Shown: positions 53,329 through 63,015 of the stretch, in pieces
Layout of the letters: every line of letters begins with the position of its first letter
Numbering within the stretch: position 1 is the stretch's first letter
Origin: UBA993 sp964436815
GTDB lineage: Bacteria; Bacillota; Dethiobacteria; DTU022
Length of the DNA: 63,026 bases
Assembly (NCBI GenBank): GCA_964436815.1
Contig: CAYTER010000008.1
Coordinates: 1-63,026 of the forward strand
Reading direction: 5' to 3'
Position numbers and translations under genes: made by a program
The notes under the pieces: model-generated
Databases searched by the model: none
What the model saw: the letters and a program-made list of their open reading frames with translations, nothing else
What the model was told of the DNA's origin: nothing

Positions 53329-55242
53329 GTGGAACAAGTAATAATCGGTACTGCCGGGCATGTTGATCATGGGAAAACAGTTTTAATCAAAGCTCTGACC
53401 GGTGTAAATACTGATCGTCTTCAGGAGGAGAAAGAAAGGGGTATATCTATAGATCTCGGATTTGCTCCCTTCCGCCTGCCCAGTGGTAGAATAGCTGGAG
53501 TAGTCGATGTTCCGGGACACGAGCGATTTATCCACAATATGCTGGCTGGTGCAGCCGGGATGGACCTGGTGATGCTGGTTGTTGATGCCGGTGAAGGAGT
53601 CATGCCGCAAACCCGGGAGCACCTTGATATCCTGCAAATTCTCGGGGTCCAGAAAGGTCTGGTAGTTATAACCAAGATCGACCTGGTTGAAGAAGAGTGG
53701 CGCGAACTGATCAGCGAAGAAGTAGCCGCAGAATTGAAAGGCACCTTTCTAGAAGGCGCGCCGATTCTTGCCGTATCGGCGATAAATGGTGACGGCATTG
53801 AGGAACTGAAAAACCTGATTGATAAGATGACTGAAACCATAGCAGTGCGCAGTTCAACAGGCCCTCTGCGCTTGCCCGTAGACCGCTCTTTCGTTATCTC
53901 CGGTTTCGGAACAGTAGTTACCGGCACGCTGATCCAGGGGGCGGTTAAGGTTGGTGACACGGTAGCTATAGTTCCTCCCGGTTTGGAGGCCAGGGTGCGA
54001 AATATTCAAATGCATGATGCTGATGTAAATGAAGCAAGCGCGGGTGTGAGGGTGGCGCTTAACCTAGCCGGACTGGAAAAAGAGCAGGTTCAAAGAGGCA
54101 GTGTGGTAAGTTTCCCGGGCTCCTATCGGCAGACTGGTCTGCTCGACGTTACGATCGAGTTGTTAGCCCGGGCTCCGCGCAAATTAAAGAATCTTGATCC
54201 GGTCCATTTCTTCCTGGGTACGGCCCGCTCAGTTGCCAAGATAGTACTGCTCGATCATGATGAGCTCCAACCGGGTGAAAGCGCCCTGGCGCAGCTCCGC
54301 CTTGATCGCCCACTGGTGGCGGAAAGGGGAGATCCTTTTGTAATCAGGTCATACTCACCGATGACCACAATTGGCGGCGGCAAGGTGATTGATCCCTATC
54401 CGGTCAGGCATCGTCGTTTCCGGGATGAGGTTATAAATAAACTAAGAGCGTTAAGCCAGGATCGCTCGAGTGGCGGTAATATTGCGTTTGTCAAAAATAA
54501 GCTGGAGGAGCTGGTTGTTGCCGATCTGGACCGGTTGGCCAAAGAAACCAGGCTTCCCCGGGATGAGGTCGAGGAAATCTTGGCACTGCTTATAACAGGT
54601 GGTGATCTAGAGCGGCTTGGCAGTTCATACCTGCTCAGGACCTCGCTACAGCAGAGTATAAACCAAATAATCGGGGCATTAACGGCGCACCAGCAAAAAA
54701 TGCCCCTGGCGAAAGGTCTTTCAAAGGCACGACTCAAAGCAGATTTGTCCGGCAGCTTCGGACAGCGTGAATACGATTCGCTGTTAAAGCTATTGCAGGA
54801 ACAGCAGAAAATAGCAGTAAACAATGAAATAATCAGCTGTTTTGGTTATCAGCCTGAACCTTCTGCACAGGATCGGATTTTATTAGATTTGGTGACAGAG
54901 ATTTACCAACAAGATGGACTGCAGCCGGCTTCAGTTCGCTCTGTTATGGAAAAAGCGAAAATTAACCCGGCGAGACAGGATGAGCTGTTCAGTTATTTAA
55001 CTGATAATGGTATTCTGGTGAAGGTCAACGAAGAACTTTACTTTCACCGGGATGCTTATCAGCAATCTCTTGACTTGCTGAGCCGGCATTTTAAAGCAAA
55101 CAACACGCTTACCCTCGCCCAGTTCCGTGATCTGACCGGCAGTTCACGCAAATTCGTTCAGGCTTTACTGGAACATTTTGACCAGCTTAAACTAACCCGC
55201 AGGGTTGAAGATCATCGAGTAGCGTTCAAATTGAAAATTTAA
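53329..55242 (+). CDS. selB: Selenocysteine-specific elongation factor
   Basis: The 637-aa product has an EF-Tu-like GTPase (GTAGHVDHGKT, DVPGHERFIHNM, TKIDL), two beta-barrel domains, and C-terminal winged helices (about 400-637) that bind the SECIS hairpin. It delivers Sec-tRNA to the ribosome at UGA. GTG start with AAAGGAG. Its presence with selA and selD makes readthrough at the two in-frame TGA codons in this window credible. Confidence 0.97.
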   Translation: MEQVIIGTAGHVDHGKTVLIKALTGVNTDRLQEEKERGISIDLGFAPFRLPSGRIAGVVDVPGHERFIHNMLAGAAGMDLVMLVVDAGEGVMPQTREHLDILQILGVQKGLVVITKIDLVEEEWRELISEEVAAELKGTFLEGAPILAVSAINGDGIEELKNLIDKMTETIAVRSSTGPLRLPVDRSFVISGFGTVVTGTLIQGAVKVGDTVAIVPPGLEARVRNIQMHDADVNEASAGVRVALNLAGLEKEQVQRGSVVSFPGSYRQTGLLDVTIELLARAPRKLKNLDPVHFFLGTARSVAKIVLLDHDELQPGESALAQLRLDRPLVAERGDPFVIRSYSPMTTIGGGKVIDPYPVRHRRFRDEVINKLRALSQDRSSGGNIAFVKNKLEELVVADLDRLAKETRLPRDEVEEILALLITGGDLERLGSSYLLRTSLQQSINQIIGALTAHQQKMPLAKGLSKARLKADLSGSFGQREYDSLLKLLQEQQKIAVNNEIISCFGYQPEPSAQDRILLDLVTEIYQQDGLQPASVRSVMEKAKINPARQDELFSYLTDNGILVKVNEELYFHRDAYQQSLDLLSRHFKANNTLTLAQFRDLTGSSRKFVQALLEHFDQLKLTRRVEDHRVAFKLKI

Positions 55243-55281
55243 TCGCACCGCAAACTTTTTATACCAGGGGAGGTTGTCTAA

Positions 55282-56331
55282 ATGGAGCGGAAGGAAGTGC
55301 GCCTCACAACCATGACCGCCAGCGCCGGGTGAGCGGCTAAGATCGGGCCGGAAGCCCTGGCGCAGGTGCTGCGCTCTCTACCCGAGTTTGATGATCCCAA
55401 CTATTTGAACAGGGAACAGCATTTTTCTGATGCCGGAGTCTACAAAATATCCGCTACCCATGCCCTTGTTCAGACGGTTGATTTTTTCACGCCTATTGTC
55501 GATGATCCCTACATGTTTGGGCAGGTTGCTGCTGCCAATGCTCTAAGTGATGTTTATGCTATGGGCGGAAAACCGCTGACAGCTCTTAACATAATTTGTT
55601 TTCCAACATCCTGCCAACCGCTTGAGATTATGGAAAATATTTTACGCGGCGGGCACGACAAGGTTAGAGAGGCTGGCGCAGTAGTGGTCGGTGGTCACAG
55701 TATAGAAGATCCGGAACCAAAATATGGTCTCTCGGTAACCGGTCTGGTTGAAATAAACAAATTAATCAGCAGCAGCGCAGCGAACCCCGGAGATCTGCTG
55801 GTACTCACCAAACCGATTGGCACCGGTATAATTAACACGGCTGTAAAAGGAAACATGATTACTGAAAGCGATGCCGATACAGTCATTCATTCTATGGCTG
55901 TTTTGAACGCAGCGGCTTCAGCAGTTATGGTCGAAACAGGGGTTATCGCCTGTACCGATATAACCGGTTTCAGTCTGCTTGGCCATTTATACGAAATGCT
56001 TGTTTCAAGTTCTGTATCGGCCGAGCTTGAATATGAAAGAATACCACTGTACCCGAAGGTCGAAGAGATGGCCGCTACAGGTATGATTCCCGGCGGCGCT
56101 TACCGTAACCTTGAATATATGCTTCCCCATATCCGCTGGATTGGCCCGGCTGAAAAAAAAGACGATGCCCTGATTATTATGGCCGATCCTCAAACCTCAG
56201 GTGGTCTGCTTGCCTCTGTCCCCCCGTCGGTGATCGATAAATTTATTAGTGACCTGGAGGCAAAAAATATCCAGGGCAGGATTATCGGCAGAATTACAAA
56301 AAACCCCGAAAACACTATAACAATTAAGTAA
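55282..56331 (+). CDS. selD: Selenide, water dikinase with selenocysteine (TGA at codon 17)
   Basis: The full product is 349 aa when the TGA at 55330-55332 is read as Sec: TTMTASAG-U-AAKIGPEALAQVL, matching the family GC(C/U)xxKI site at the catalytic position. Conventional calling would start at 55366 and lose the active site. ATG 55282 has GGGGAGG at 8 bp. Later motifs: DDPYMFGQVAAANALSDVYAMGG, VVGGHSIEDPEPKYG and DPQTSGGLL. It makes selenophosphate from selenide and ATP. Two SECIS-like hairpins follow the TGA. Confidence 0.96.
55345..55374 (+). promoter_or_regulatory. SECIS-like hairpins in selD
   Basis: Two stems lie downstream of the TGA: GGGC (55345-55348)/GCCC (55354-55357) with loop CGGAA, loop 16 nt after TGA; and GCGCAG (55360-55365)/CTGCGC (55369-55374) with loop GTG, 33 nt after TGA. 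Both satisfy the loose bacterial SECIS rule for distance and loop G. The second shares its GUG loop with the hairpin in the Spx/ArsC-like gene. Confidence 0.65.
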
Positions 56332-56593
56332 AAACAGCGTTGAGCGAACAGATGTTGAACCTGTTAATAGTTGCCCATGGAAAATATTTAAGAATTTAAA
56401 AATCAAGCAGGATATATTATTGAAAATGTCGAATTCCACCAACATAGTTATATTTTTTCGCAATATTCACACAATATAATAATTAGGTCTGGAGGTGAGG
56501 CTGGATAATCCAGGGACTGATTAATTATCCGGCATGTTATTCTTAATTGCCGGGAAAGCTGTTCTACATATTTTTATGATGCGGGGTATGCTA

Positions 56594-57733
56594 ATGAGTA
56601 TTGAGAGCCAGACATTCACCGAAAAATATGATCTGCTGGGTTGTATCCAATGCGGACGCTGCACCGGTGGCTGCCCTGTTACTGTGCGGGCAGATCTTAA
56701 TGTTCGCCGTTTTGTTTACGACGCCTACAACGAGGAGAAGCTTGAAGAACTCTCCCGTCTGGCGGAAATTTGGGATTGTACCGCTTGCCACACCTGTGCG
56801 GTACGTTGTCCTAAAGGGTTAAAGCCGCTGGAAGTGTTGCTTGGTCTGCGAACGATGATTGTTGAAGGTGGAAAAGTCGAGCCGACAGTTCGCGATGCGC
56901 TGCAAAGCGTTCTTCTCGAAGGGAACCCCTGGGAAAAATCCAGGGCATCCAGAAGTGATTGGATGGAAGGCCTGGATGTTAATATTGCCGAACCGGGAGT
57001 ACCTGTTGAAAATCTTTTCTTTGTTTGCTGCACGATTGCCTATGATCCAAGGGTACAGATGATCGCTAAGAACATCGTTCGCATCCTTAATAAGGCGGGG
57101 GTGGATTATGCATTCCTGGATAACAGCGAAACCTGCTGCGGCAGTGAAGTTTTCACTCTTGGCGAAGAAGGCCTTTTCGAAATGCTGGTAGAAGATAATA
57201 CCGAGTTGTTAAATGAGTATTCTGCAAAACGGATTGTAACTCTCTCACCTCACTGTTTTACTACCTACCGGACTCATTATCCCGATCTGAAAGTTCCGGT
57301 GATGCATTACACCCAGCTGCTTGAAGAGTTGCTCAAAGAGGGCAAACTGGCCTGGAAGGGCGATCTGCAGAAAAAAATTGTCTTCCATGATCCCTGTTAT
57401 CTTGGTAAACAGGGAGATGTTTATGACGAACCCAGAGAACTTATAAAAAATATTCCAGGTGTTGAACTGCTGGAATTTGATCGCCGTCGTGAACGCTCTC
57501 TATGCTGTGAGGGCGGCGGAGGCAAGATGTGGGTAGAATCGGAGTCAAAGAAAGAACGTCTTGCCGAAACAAGAATTAAGGACGCTAAAGCCCTGGATGC
57601 TGATATAGTCGCGGTTGCCTGTCCGTTTTGTGTATTAACCCTTGAAGATGCCATGAAAGGTCTTGGTTATGAAGAAGAGATGCGGGTGGCCGAAATCATG
57701 GAACTTCTTGGTGAATTTGTTGAGACAGAGTAG
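56594..57733 (+). CDS. HdrC/HdrB-like Fe-S oxidoreductase (4Fe-4S plus two CCG domains)
   Basis: About 379 aa: N-terminal ferredoxin-like part with CIQCGRCTGGCPV and CTACHTCAVRCPKG (two 4Fe-4S clusters), then two CCG domains (FFVCCTIAY...ETCCGSE; HDPCYLGKQGDVYDEPR...LCCEGGGGKMW...ACPFC) that in HdrB hold non-cubane 4Fe-4S clusters. It is thus a natural HdrC-HdrB fusion, soluble, unlike the membrane DUF224 oxidoreductases next to many etf genes. I start at ATG 56594 after GGGG; the frame is open from 56534. It begins the etf-hdr cluster. Confidence 0.9.
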   Translation: MSIESQTFTEKYDLLGCIQCGRCTGGCPVTVRADLNVRRFVYDAYNEEKLEELSRLAEIWDCTACHTCAVRCPKGLKPLEVLLGLRTMIVEGGKVEPTVRDALQSVLLEGNPWEKSRASRSDWMEGLDVNIAEPGVPVENLFFVCCTIAYDPRVQMIAKNIVRILNKAGVDYAFLDNSETCCGSEVFTLGEEGLFEMLVEDNTELLNEYSAKRIVTLSPHCFTTYRTHYPDLKVPVMHYTQLLEELLKEGKLAWKGDLQKKIVFHDPCYLGKQGDVYDEPRELIKNIPGVELLEFDRRRERSLCCEGGGGKMWVESESKKERLAETRIKDAKALDADIVAVACPFCVLTLEDAMKGLGYEEEMRVAEIMELLGEFVETE

Positions 57734-57765
57734 TTTTCTAATCTTGGCAGGAGGTGTATAAATTC

Positions 57766-58557
57766 ATGAAGATGTTTGTCTGTATTAAGTATGTGCCCGA
57801 TACTTCCGAAGCGGAAGTCAAGGTCAATCCTGACGGCGTTTCGGTTGACAGCAGCCGTTTTTCTTTCGATATTAACGATGCTGACAACTATGCCGTCGAG
57901 GAATCGGTATTAATCAAGGAGGCCGGTGAAGGCGATGTCACGGTAGTTTCGATCGGTCCGAAACAGTCTGATGTGATGATCCGTATGGCGATGGCTAAAG
58001 GATGCGACCGGGCGGTGCGGATTGAAGATGATCGGATAGCCGGTCATGATCCTTTAATGGTTGCTAAAGTTCTGGCTGGTGCGATCAAGGGACAGGAGTT
58101 CGACCTGGTGCTGACCGGCTGTATGGCGACTGATGACGGTCATATGTCAACCGGGGTTGCTCTTGCCGAAGAACTTGGCGTAAATCATGCTTCAATGGTT
58201 AAAAAAGTGGAAGTATTGGATGACAAAAAAGTAAAAGCTTACCGGGAGCTTGAAGGTGGCCTGCTTGAAGCTGTAGAAGTCGAGCTGCCGGCAGTTTTAA
58301 CCATTCAGACCGGTATAAACGAGCCCCGTTATGCTCCGATTCGCGGTATTCGCGAAGCGCAGAAAAAAGAACTTAAAGTTACTAATCTTGATGATCTGGG
58401 CATAAATGCAGCCGAGGTTGGCACCGATGCGTCGATGATTATTCTTGAACAGCTCTATATTCCGGAGGTTGTATCGGCAGCGGAGTTTATTGAAGGCGAA
58501 GCTGAAGAAAAAGCAGAAAAACTGGCATCGATCCTGGTTAAAGGAGGCCTTGTATAA
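57766..58557 (+). CDS. etfB: Electron transfer flavoprotein beta subunit
   Basis: About 263 aa: MFVCIKYVPDTSEAEVKVN, SFDINDADNYAVEESVLIKE, VLTGCMATDDGHMSTGVALAEELG and the RYAPIRGIREAQKKE loop of EtfB. In bifurcating Etfs this subunit carries the extra FAD near an NADH site. ATG 57766 follows AGGAGG; its stop overlaps the etfA start (TAATG), so both are made together. Confidence 0.95.
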   Translation: MKMFVCIKYVPDTSEAEVKVNPDGVSVDSSRFSFDINDADNYAVEESVLIKEAGEGDVTVVSIGPKQSDVMIRMAMAKGCDRAVRIEDDRIAGHDPLMVAKVLAGAIKGQEFDLVLTGCMATDDGHMSTGVALAEELGVNHASMVKKVEVLDDKKVKAYRELEGGLLEAVEVELPAVLTIQTGINEPRYAPIRGIREAQKKELKVTNLDDLGINAAEVGTDASMIILEQLYIPEVVSAAEFIEGEAEEKAEKLASILVKGGLV

Positions 58558-59531
58558 TGGGTAACATTTTAGTATTGGCGGAGCACCGCCAGGGAGCCCT
58601 CAGGGACATTTCTTTTGAAATGATGGCTGTAGCCCCGAAGCTTGCCGGGCAGATGGGCGGCGAAGCAGTTGCCTTGTTAATTGGCAGCGGGATGGATGAA
58701 CTGGCCAAAAAAATGGCCGGGTATGGTGTCAAGGTCTTAGTGGTTGACGATCCTCTTTTCAAAGACTTTAACGCCGACAAATACCAGAAAGTCCTTTCAG
58801 CCCTGATCGATGATCTGAAGCCGGCTGTGCTGATGACCGGTCATACGGCACAGGGTGTTGATTTTATGCCGGCGCTTGCCGTGGAGAAAAAGTTGCCACT
58901 GGTAGCGGAAGCAGTGGCCCTCGATTATGAAGGTGGCGCACTTAAAGCGACCCGTCAGCTTTATTCAGGCAAGGTAAATGCCAAACTGGCCTGCAAACCG
59001 GCTGATACCTATCTGGTAACATTCCGCGAAGGCGCGGTAGAACCTCCCGAGCCGGCAGCTGCCGGAGCGGTTGAAAAAGTTGATTCACCACTGAAAGAAG
59101 ATTTACCTTACCGCAAGTTTATTGAATACATTGAGGCTGAGGTCGGTGACGTGGATATTACCCAGTCTGATATTCTGGTCGCTGTCGGTCGTGGGTTAAA
59201 AGAAGATAAAAACCTTCCGGTAATCGAAGAACTGGCCAAGGCAATTAAAGCTGATATCGCCGGTTCCCGCGCGGCTACCGATGCCGGTTGGATTCCTCAT
59301 GACCGTCAGGTTGGCACATCGGGTAAATCTGTCAAGCCGAAGCTCTATATAGCCATGGGCATATCAGGAGCTTTCCAGCACGTTGCCGGAATGAAAGGTG
59401 CTAAGACTGTAGTAGCGATCAACAAGGATCCTGAAGCCCCGATCTTTTCGGTGGCCGATTATGCCATAGTTGACGATATGTTTAAGGTTGTACCCAAACT
59501 GACCGAAAAGCTAAAAGAACTGAAAGGGTAG
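58557..59531 (+). CDS. etfA: Electron transfer flavoprotein alpha subunit
   Basis: The 324-aa product has the N-terminal AEHRQGALRDISFEMMAVAPKLA domain and the C-terminal FAD-binding domain: SRAATDAGWIPHDRQVGTSGKSVKPKLYIAMGISGAFQHVAGM and VAINKDPEAPIFSVADYAIVDD. No N-terminal ferredoxin domain is present. It forms EtfAB with the coupled beta subunit and would exchange electrons with the Hdr-like proteins encoded on both sides. Confidence 0.95.
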   Translation: MGNILVLAEHRQGALRDISFEMMAVAPKLAGQMGGEAVALLIGSGMDELAKKMAGYGVKVLVVDDPLFKDFNADKYQKVLSALIDDLKPAVLMTGHTAQGVDFMPALAVEKKLPLVAEAVALDYEGGALKATRQLYSGKVNAKLACKPADTYLVTFREGAVEPPEPAAAGAVEKVDSPLKEDLPYRKFIEYIEAEVGDVDITQSDILVAVGRGLKEDKNLPVIEELAKAIKADIAGSRAATDAGWIPHDRQVGTSGKSVKPKLYIAMGISGAFQHVAGMKGAKTVVAINKDPEAPIFSVADYAIVDDMFKVVPKLTEKLKELKG

Positions 59532-59578
59532 CCTGACGGTTAATAAGGGTCAATCTTAACAGGAGGTTGAAGAACCAG

Positions 59579-61579
59579 ATGACGGAAAAACCGAAAATTG
59601 GCGTCTATGTCTGTCACTGTGGCATAAATATTTCTGCGACGGTAGACGTCGAGACAGTTGCGGATTTTGCGCTGAAACTGCCTAATGTTGAGGTAGCTAA
59701 AACCTACTCCTATATGTGTTCAGATCCCGGTCAAAGCCTGATCAAAAATGATATCAAGGAACATGGTTTAAACAGGGTGATTGTCGCATCCTGTTCTCCG
59801 AGGATGCACGAACCCACCTTCCGCAAGGCGATTCAGGAAGCCGGGATCAACCCATACTACCTGGAGATGGCTAATATCAGGGAACAGTGTTCTTGGGTTC
59901 ATGAAGATAAAGATGAAGGAACGGCAAAATCAAAAAAACTTGTTGCTGCAGCGGTTGCCAAGGTCAGGCTGCTGGAGGCGCTTGAATCCAAAGAGGTAGA
60001 CGCTGAACCGGCAGCCCTGGTAATCGGAGCAGGTATTGCCGGTATCCAGGCAGCGCTTGATATTGCCGATGCCGGTTTTCAGGTATATTTGGTCGAGAAA
60101 ACACCTTCGGTGGGTGGCAGAATGGCCCAGTTGGATAAAACTTTTCCGACCCTTGACTGTTCGGCCTGTATCCTGACACCAAAGATGGTCGATTGCGCCA
60201 GCCATCCCAATATTGAACTCTTAAGCTATTCCGAAGTGGAAGAAATAGGGGGATACATCGGGAACTTTGATGTAAAGGTGCGTAAGAAGGCACGGTATGT
60301 CGACTTTGAAAAGTGCACCGGCTGTGGTGATTGTGCTGCCGAGTGCCGGGTTAAAGATCGCTTTCCCAGCGAATTCGATATGGGCATGGGCAAACGTTCG
60401 GCAGTTTACCTGCCTTTCCCCCAGGCTGTTCCGGCCAAGTACACTATTGACCCCGAGAGCTGTCTTTTCCTGAGTAAGGGAAAATGTGGGAAAGCTCCGA
60501 AATGCCAGGAAGTTTGTCAGGCTGGAGCGATCGATTTTGAACAACAGGATGAAATAGTTGAGTTTAAAGTTGGAGCAGTAATTGTGGCTACCGGCTTTGA
60601 TCCCTTTGATGCTTCGCGTAAGCCTGAATACGGTTACAATGATTATCCGAATGTCATTACCGGGATGGAGATGGAACGTCTGGTCTCTGCTTCCGGGCCG
60701 ACCGGCGGGAAAGTGAAGATCTTTAACGGCGAGGAAGAAATCGAACCGAAGGAAGTCGCTTTTATCAAGTGCGTTGGCTCAAGAGACGCCAGTGTCGGAA
60801 ATGAATACTGCTCCAGGGTTTGCTGCATGTATGTTGCCAAACAGGCTCACCTTTTAAGAGATAAACTGCCTGATGCCAACATCAGGGTTTATTACATGGA
60901 TGTGCGGGCTTTCGGCAAAGGTTTCGAGGAGTTCTATGACCGGGTCCGGCGTGAAAATGTCCGCTATATTCGTGGTAACCCATCAGAGATTTTCAAGCGG
61001 GGCAATAAACTGGTCGTTAAGGTTGAGGATACGCTCACCGCAACACCACTGGAAGATGAAGTTGATCTGGTTGTCCTTGGCGTCGGTCTGGAGCCCCGGG
61101 CTGATATGCGTCAAACAATGGAACTGCTGCGTCTCTCGCAGTCTCCTGATCGCTTTTTCCTCGAGGCGCATCCAAAACTGCGCCCGGTAGATACAGCGAC
61201 TGATGGTGTATTTCTGGCTGGATGCTGCCAGGGGCCAAAGGATATTCCGGATACAGTAGCGCAGGCTAAGGGTGCCGCCTCGTCAGCCATGATTCCGCTG
61301 GCCAGAGGTAAGGTGATGATCAGCGCCCAGGTAGCCACTGTTGACGAAGCAACCTGCAGGGGCTGCGGTTTCTGCGTAAATATTTGTCCCTACACCGCGA
61401 TTGAGTTGGTTACGGTTAACCGGTTTGGCCACGAGGTTGAGGTGGCCAGGGTTAATGAAGCCCTCTGTAAGGGCTGTGGATCCTGCTCGGCCGGCTGCCT
61501 GTCGGATTCAATTCAGCCCAAGTCATTCCGCGATCGCCAGATTTTACCGCAGATAGCAGCATTGGGGGTCTTAAAATGA
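59579..61579 (+). CDS. hdrA: HdrA-like flavoprotein of an electron-bifurcating complex
   Basis: About 666 aa: N-terminal KIGVYVCHCGINISATVD domain, thioredoxin-reductase-like FAD domain (VIGAGIAGIQAALDIADAGF, GGRMAQLDKTFPTLDCS), an inserted ferredoxin motif CTGCGDCAAEC, and two C-terminal 4Fe-4S motifs CRGCGFCVNICPY and CKGCGSCSAGC. In Hdr complexes HdrA flavin bifurcates electrons between a high- and a low-potential acceptor. ATG 59579 follows AGGAGG; TTG 59567 is too close. Partners lie on both sides. Confidence 0.94.
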   Translation: MTEKPKIGVYVCHCGINISATVDVETVADFALKLPNVEVAKTYSYMCSDPGQSLIKNDIKEHGLNRVIVASCSPRMHEPTFRKAIQEAGINPYYLEMANIREQCSWVHEDKDEGTAKSKKLVAAAVAKVRLLEALESKEVDAEPAALVIGAGIAGIQAALDIADAGFQVYLVEKTPSVGGRMAQLDKTFPTLDCSACILTPKMVDCASHPNIELLSYSEVEEIGGYIGNFDVKVRKKARYVDFEKCTGCGDCAAECRVKDRFPSEFDMGMGKRSAVYLPFPQAVPAKYTIDPESCLFLSKGKCGKAPKCQEVCQAGAIDFEQQDEIVEFKVGAVIVATGFDPFDASRKPEYGYNDYPNVITGMEMERLVSASGPTGGKVKIFNGEEEIEPKEVAFIKCVGSRDASVGNEYCSRVCCMYVAKQAHLLRDKLPDANIRVYYMDVRAFGKGFEEFYDRVRRENVRYIRGNPSEIFKRGNKLVVKVEDTLTATPLEDEVDLVVLGVGLEPRADMRQTMELLRLSQSPDRFFLEAHPKLRPVDTATDGVFLAGCCQGPKDIPDTVAQAKGAASSAMIPLARGKVMISAQVATVDEATCRGCGFCVNICPYTAIELVTVNRFGHEVEVARVNEALCKGCGSCSAGCLSDSIQPKSFRDRQILPQIAALGVLK

Positions 61580-62007
61580 GCAATAACTATGAACCTAACA
61601 TTGTAGCTTTTTTGTGTAACTGGTGTTCTTATGCAGGCGCGGATCTTGCCGGTACAAGCCGTGTTCAATACCCGGCCAATTTACAGGTGATCAGGGTAAT
61701 GTGCTCCGGGAGGGTTAATCCACTCTATGTAATGAATGCCCTGCAGCAGGGTGCTGATGGGGTCCTGGTTTCAGGTTGTCATCCCGGTGACTGTCATTAC
61801 ATGGAAGGCAACTTTTATGCCCGGCGTCGCCTGGGAATGCTAAAAGATCTGATGGAGTTTGTTGGTGTTGACCCGCGACGTTTTCATATGAGCTGGGTTT
61901 CAGCATCAGAAGGACACAAGTGGAAAGAAGTCGTGGAAAAAACCGTCGAAGATGCGCGTGAAGCCGGACCGTTTGAGGGATTCAGACGCCGGCAGATCGA
62001 TTGGTAG
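61576..62007 (+). CDS. MvhD-like Fe-S subunit (FlpD family)
   Basis: The 143-aa product is a single MvhD/FlpD domain: FLCNWCSYAGADLAGTSR, VMCSGRVNP, VSGCHPGDCHYMEGN. It holds a 2Fe-2S cluster and passes electrons from a dehydrogenase or hydrogenase to HdrA. It overlaps hdrA by 4 bp. No hydrogenase gene is visible up to the window end. Confidence 0.94.
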   Translation: MSNNYEPNIVAFLCNWCSYAGADLAGTSRVQYPANLQVIRVMCSGRVNPLYVMNALQQGADGVLVSGCHPGDCHYMEGNFYARRRLGMLKDLMEFVGVDPRRFHMSWVSASEGHKWKEVVEKTVEDAREAGPFEGFRRRQIDW

Positions 62008-62023
62008 GAGGGGTAATTAGAAA

Positions 62024-63004
62024 ATGGATTTGGAACAGTTACGTAAAACCGCAGCAGATATTGTAGCCCAAGATGATGTTAAGTACCTGATTGGCTGGAA
62101 AAAAGGTTCTTACGGTTACCGGGTTGCCCCGGCATTTGTTGAAGATGCAGCCGATGCTGCAGAGCTGATCTTCTCACCCCTCTGCACTGCAAACCTTTCC
62201 ACTTACCTGACCCTAGTTGAGAAGACTCCCCTGCCTCGCGGCCAGGAAGCGGACAAGCGAAAGGTTGCCCTAATGGTGAAAGGCTGCGACAGCAGGGCGG
62301 TCGTCCAGCTGCTGGTCGAAAAAGGAGTCAGGCGTGACCAGGTAATTGTTGTGGGCTGTCCCTGTTTAGGGGTTGTTGATCCGGTTTTATTGACAGAAAA
62401 ATACGGTGAAACGGAAGAACCGGTTGAAGTTAAGTGGAACGGTGATGGTTTTATTCTGGTGCGTAATGGCGAAGAAATTAAGATCGCCAGAGATGAAATA
62501 CTAGCTGAAAAATGCCGGCTTTGCCGCTATCCCAACCCGGTAATCAGCGATCATTTGATTGGTGAGCCTGTTGAAAAATGGGAACCGGCTGATGACAGCG
62601 GAGTAGCTGAGCTTGAAGCCAAAGATATTGGCGATCGCTGGGAATATTGGGAAGAGCAATTCTCAAAATGTATCCGTTGCTACAGCTGTCGTAATGTATG
62701 CCCCTTATGTTATTGTCAGGATTGCATCCTTGATCGGTTAAACCCGACCTGGATCAACCGGGCGGTTAACTTTTCAGAGAACACAGCTTTCAACATTTCA
62801 CGGGCTTTCCACCTGGCCGGTCGCTGCATTGAATGTGGTGAATGCGAACGGGTCTGCCCGGCCAATATACCCCTTGGCAAATTAAATCGCAAGATGGCCA
62901 GGGAAGTTCGGGATAAATACGGTTTTGAACCGGGGCTCGATCCGGAAGCTGAACCGTTCCAGGCCAGTTTTAAGCCTGATGATCCCGAGGACTTCATACT
63001 GTAG
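62024..63004 (+). CDS. FrhB/FdhB-like Fe-S protein with 4Fe-4S dicluster
   Basis: The 326-aa product has an FrhB-like middle region (KGCDSRAVVQLLVEKGV, GCPCLGVVDP, CRLCRYPNPV) and a C-terminal pair of clusters: CIRCYSCRNVCPLCYC and CIECGECERVCPANIP. Relatives link HdrA/MvhD to formate, F420 or NADH oxidation. Ribosome binding site AGGAGGGG. It is 16 bp after the MvhD-like gene and probably supplies electron input to the complex. Confidence 0.85.
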   Translation: MDLEQLRKTAADIVAQDDVKYLIGWKKGSYGYRVAPAFVEDAADAAELIFSPLCTANLSTYLTLVEKTPLPRGQEADKRKVALMVKGCDSRAVVQLLVEKGVRRDQVIVVGCPCLGVVDPVLLTEKYGETEEPVEVKWNGDGFILVRNGEEIKIARDEILAEKCRLCRYPNPVISDHLIGEPVEKWEPADDSGVAELEAKDIGDRWEYWEEQFSKCIRCYSCRNVCPLCYCQDCILDRLNPTWINRAVNFSENTAFNISRAFHLAGRCIECGECERVCPANIPLGKLNRKMAREVRDKYGFEPGLDPEAEPFQASFKPDDPEDFIL

Positions 63005-63015
63005 AGGTGGGTGAT

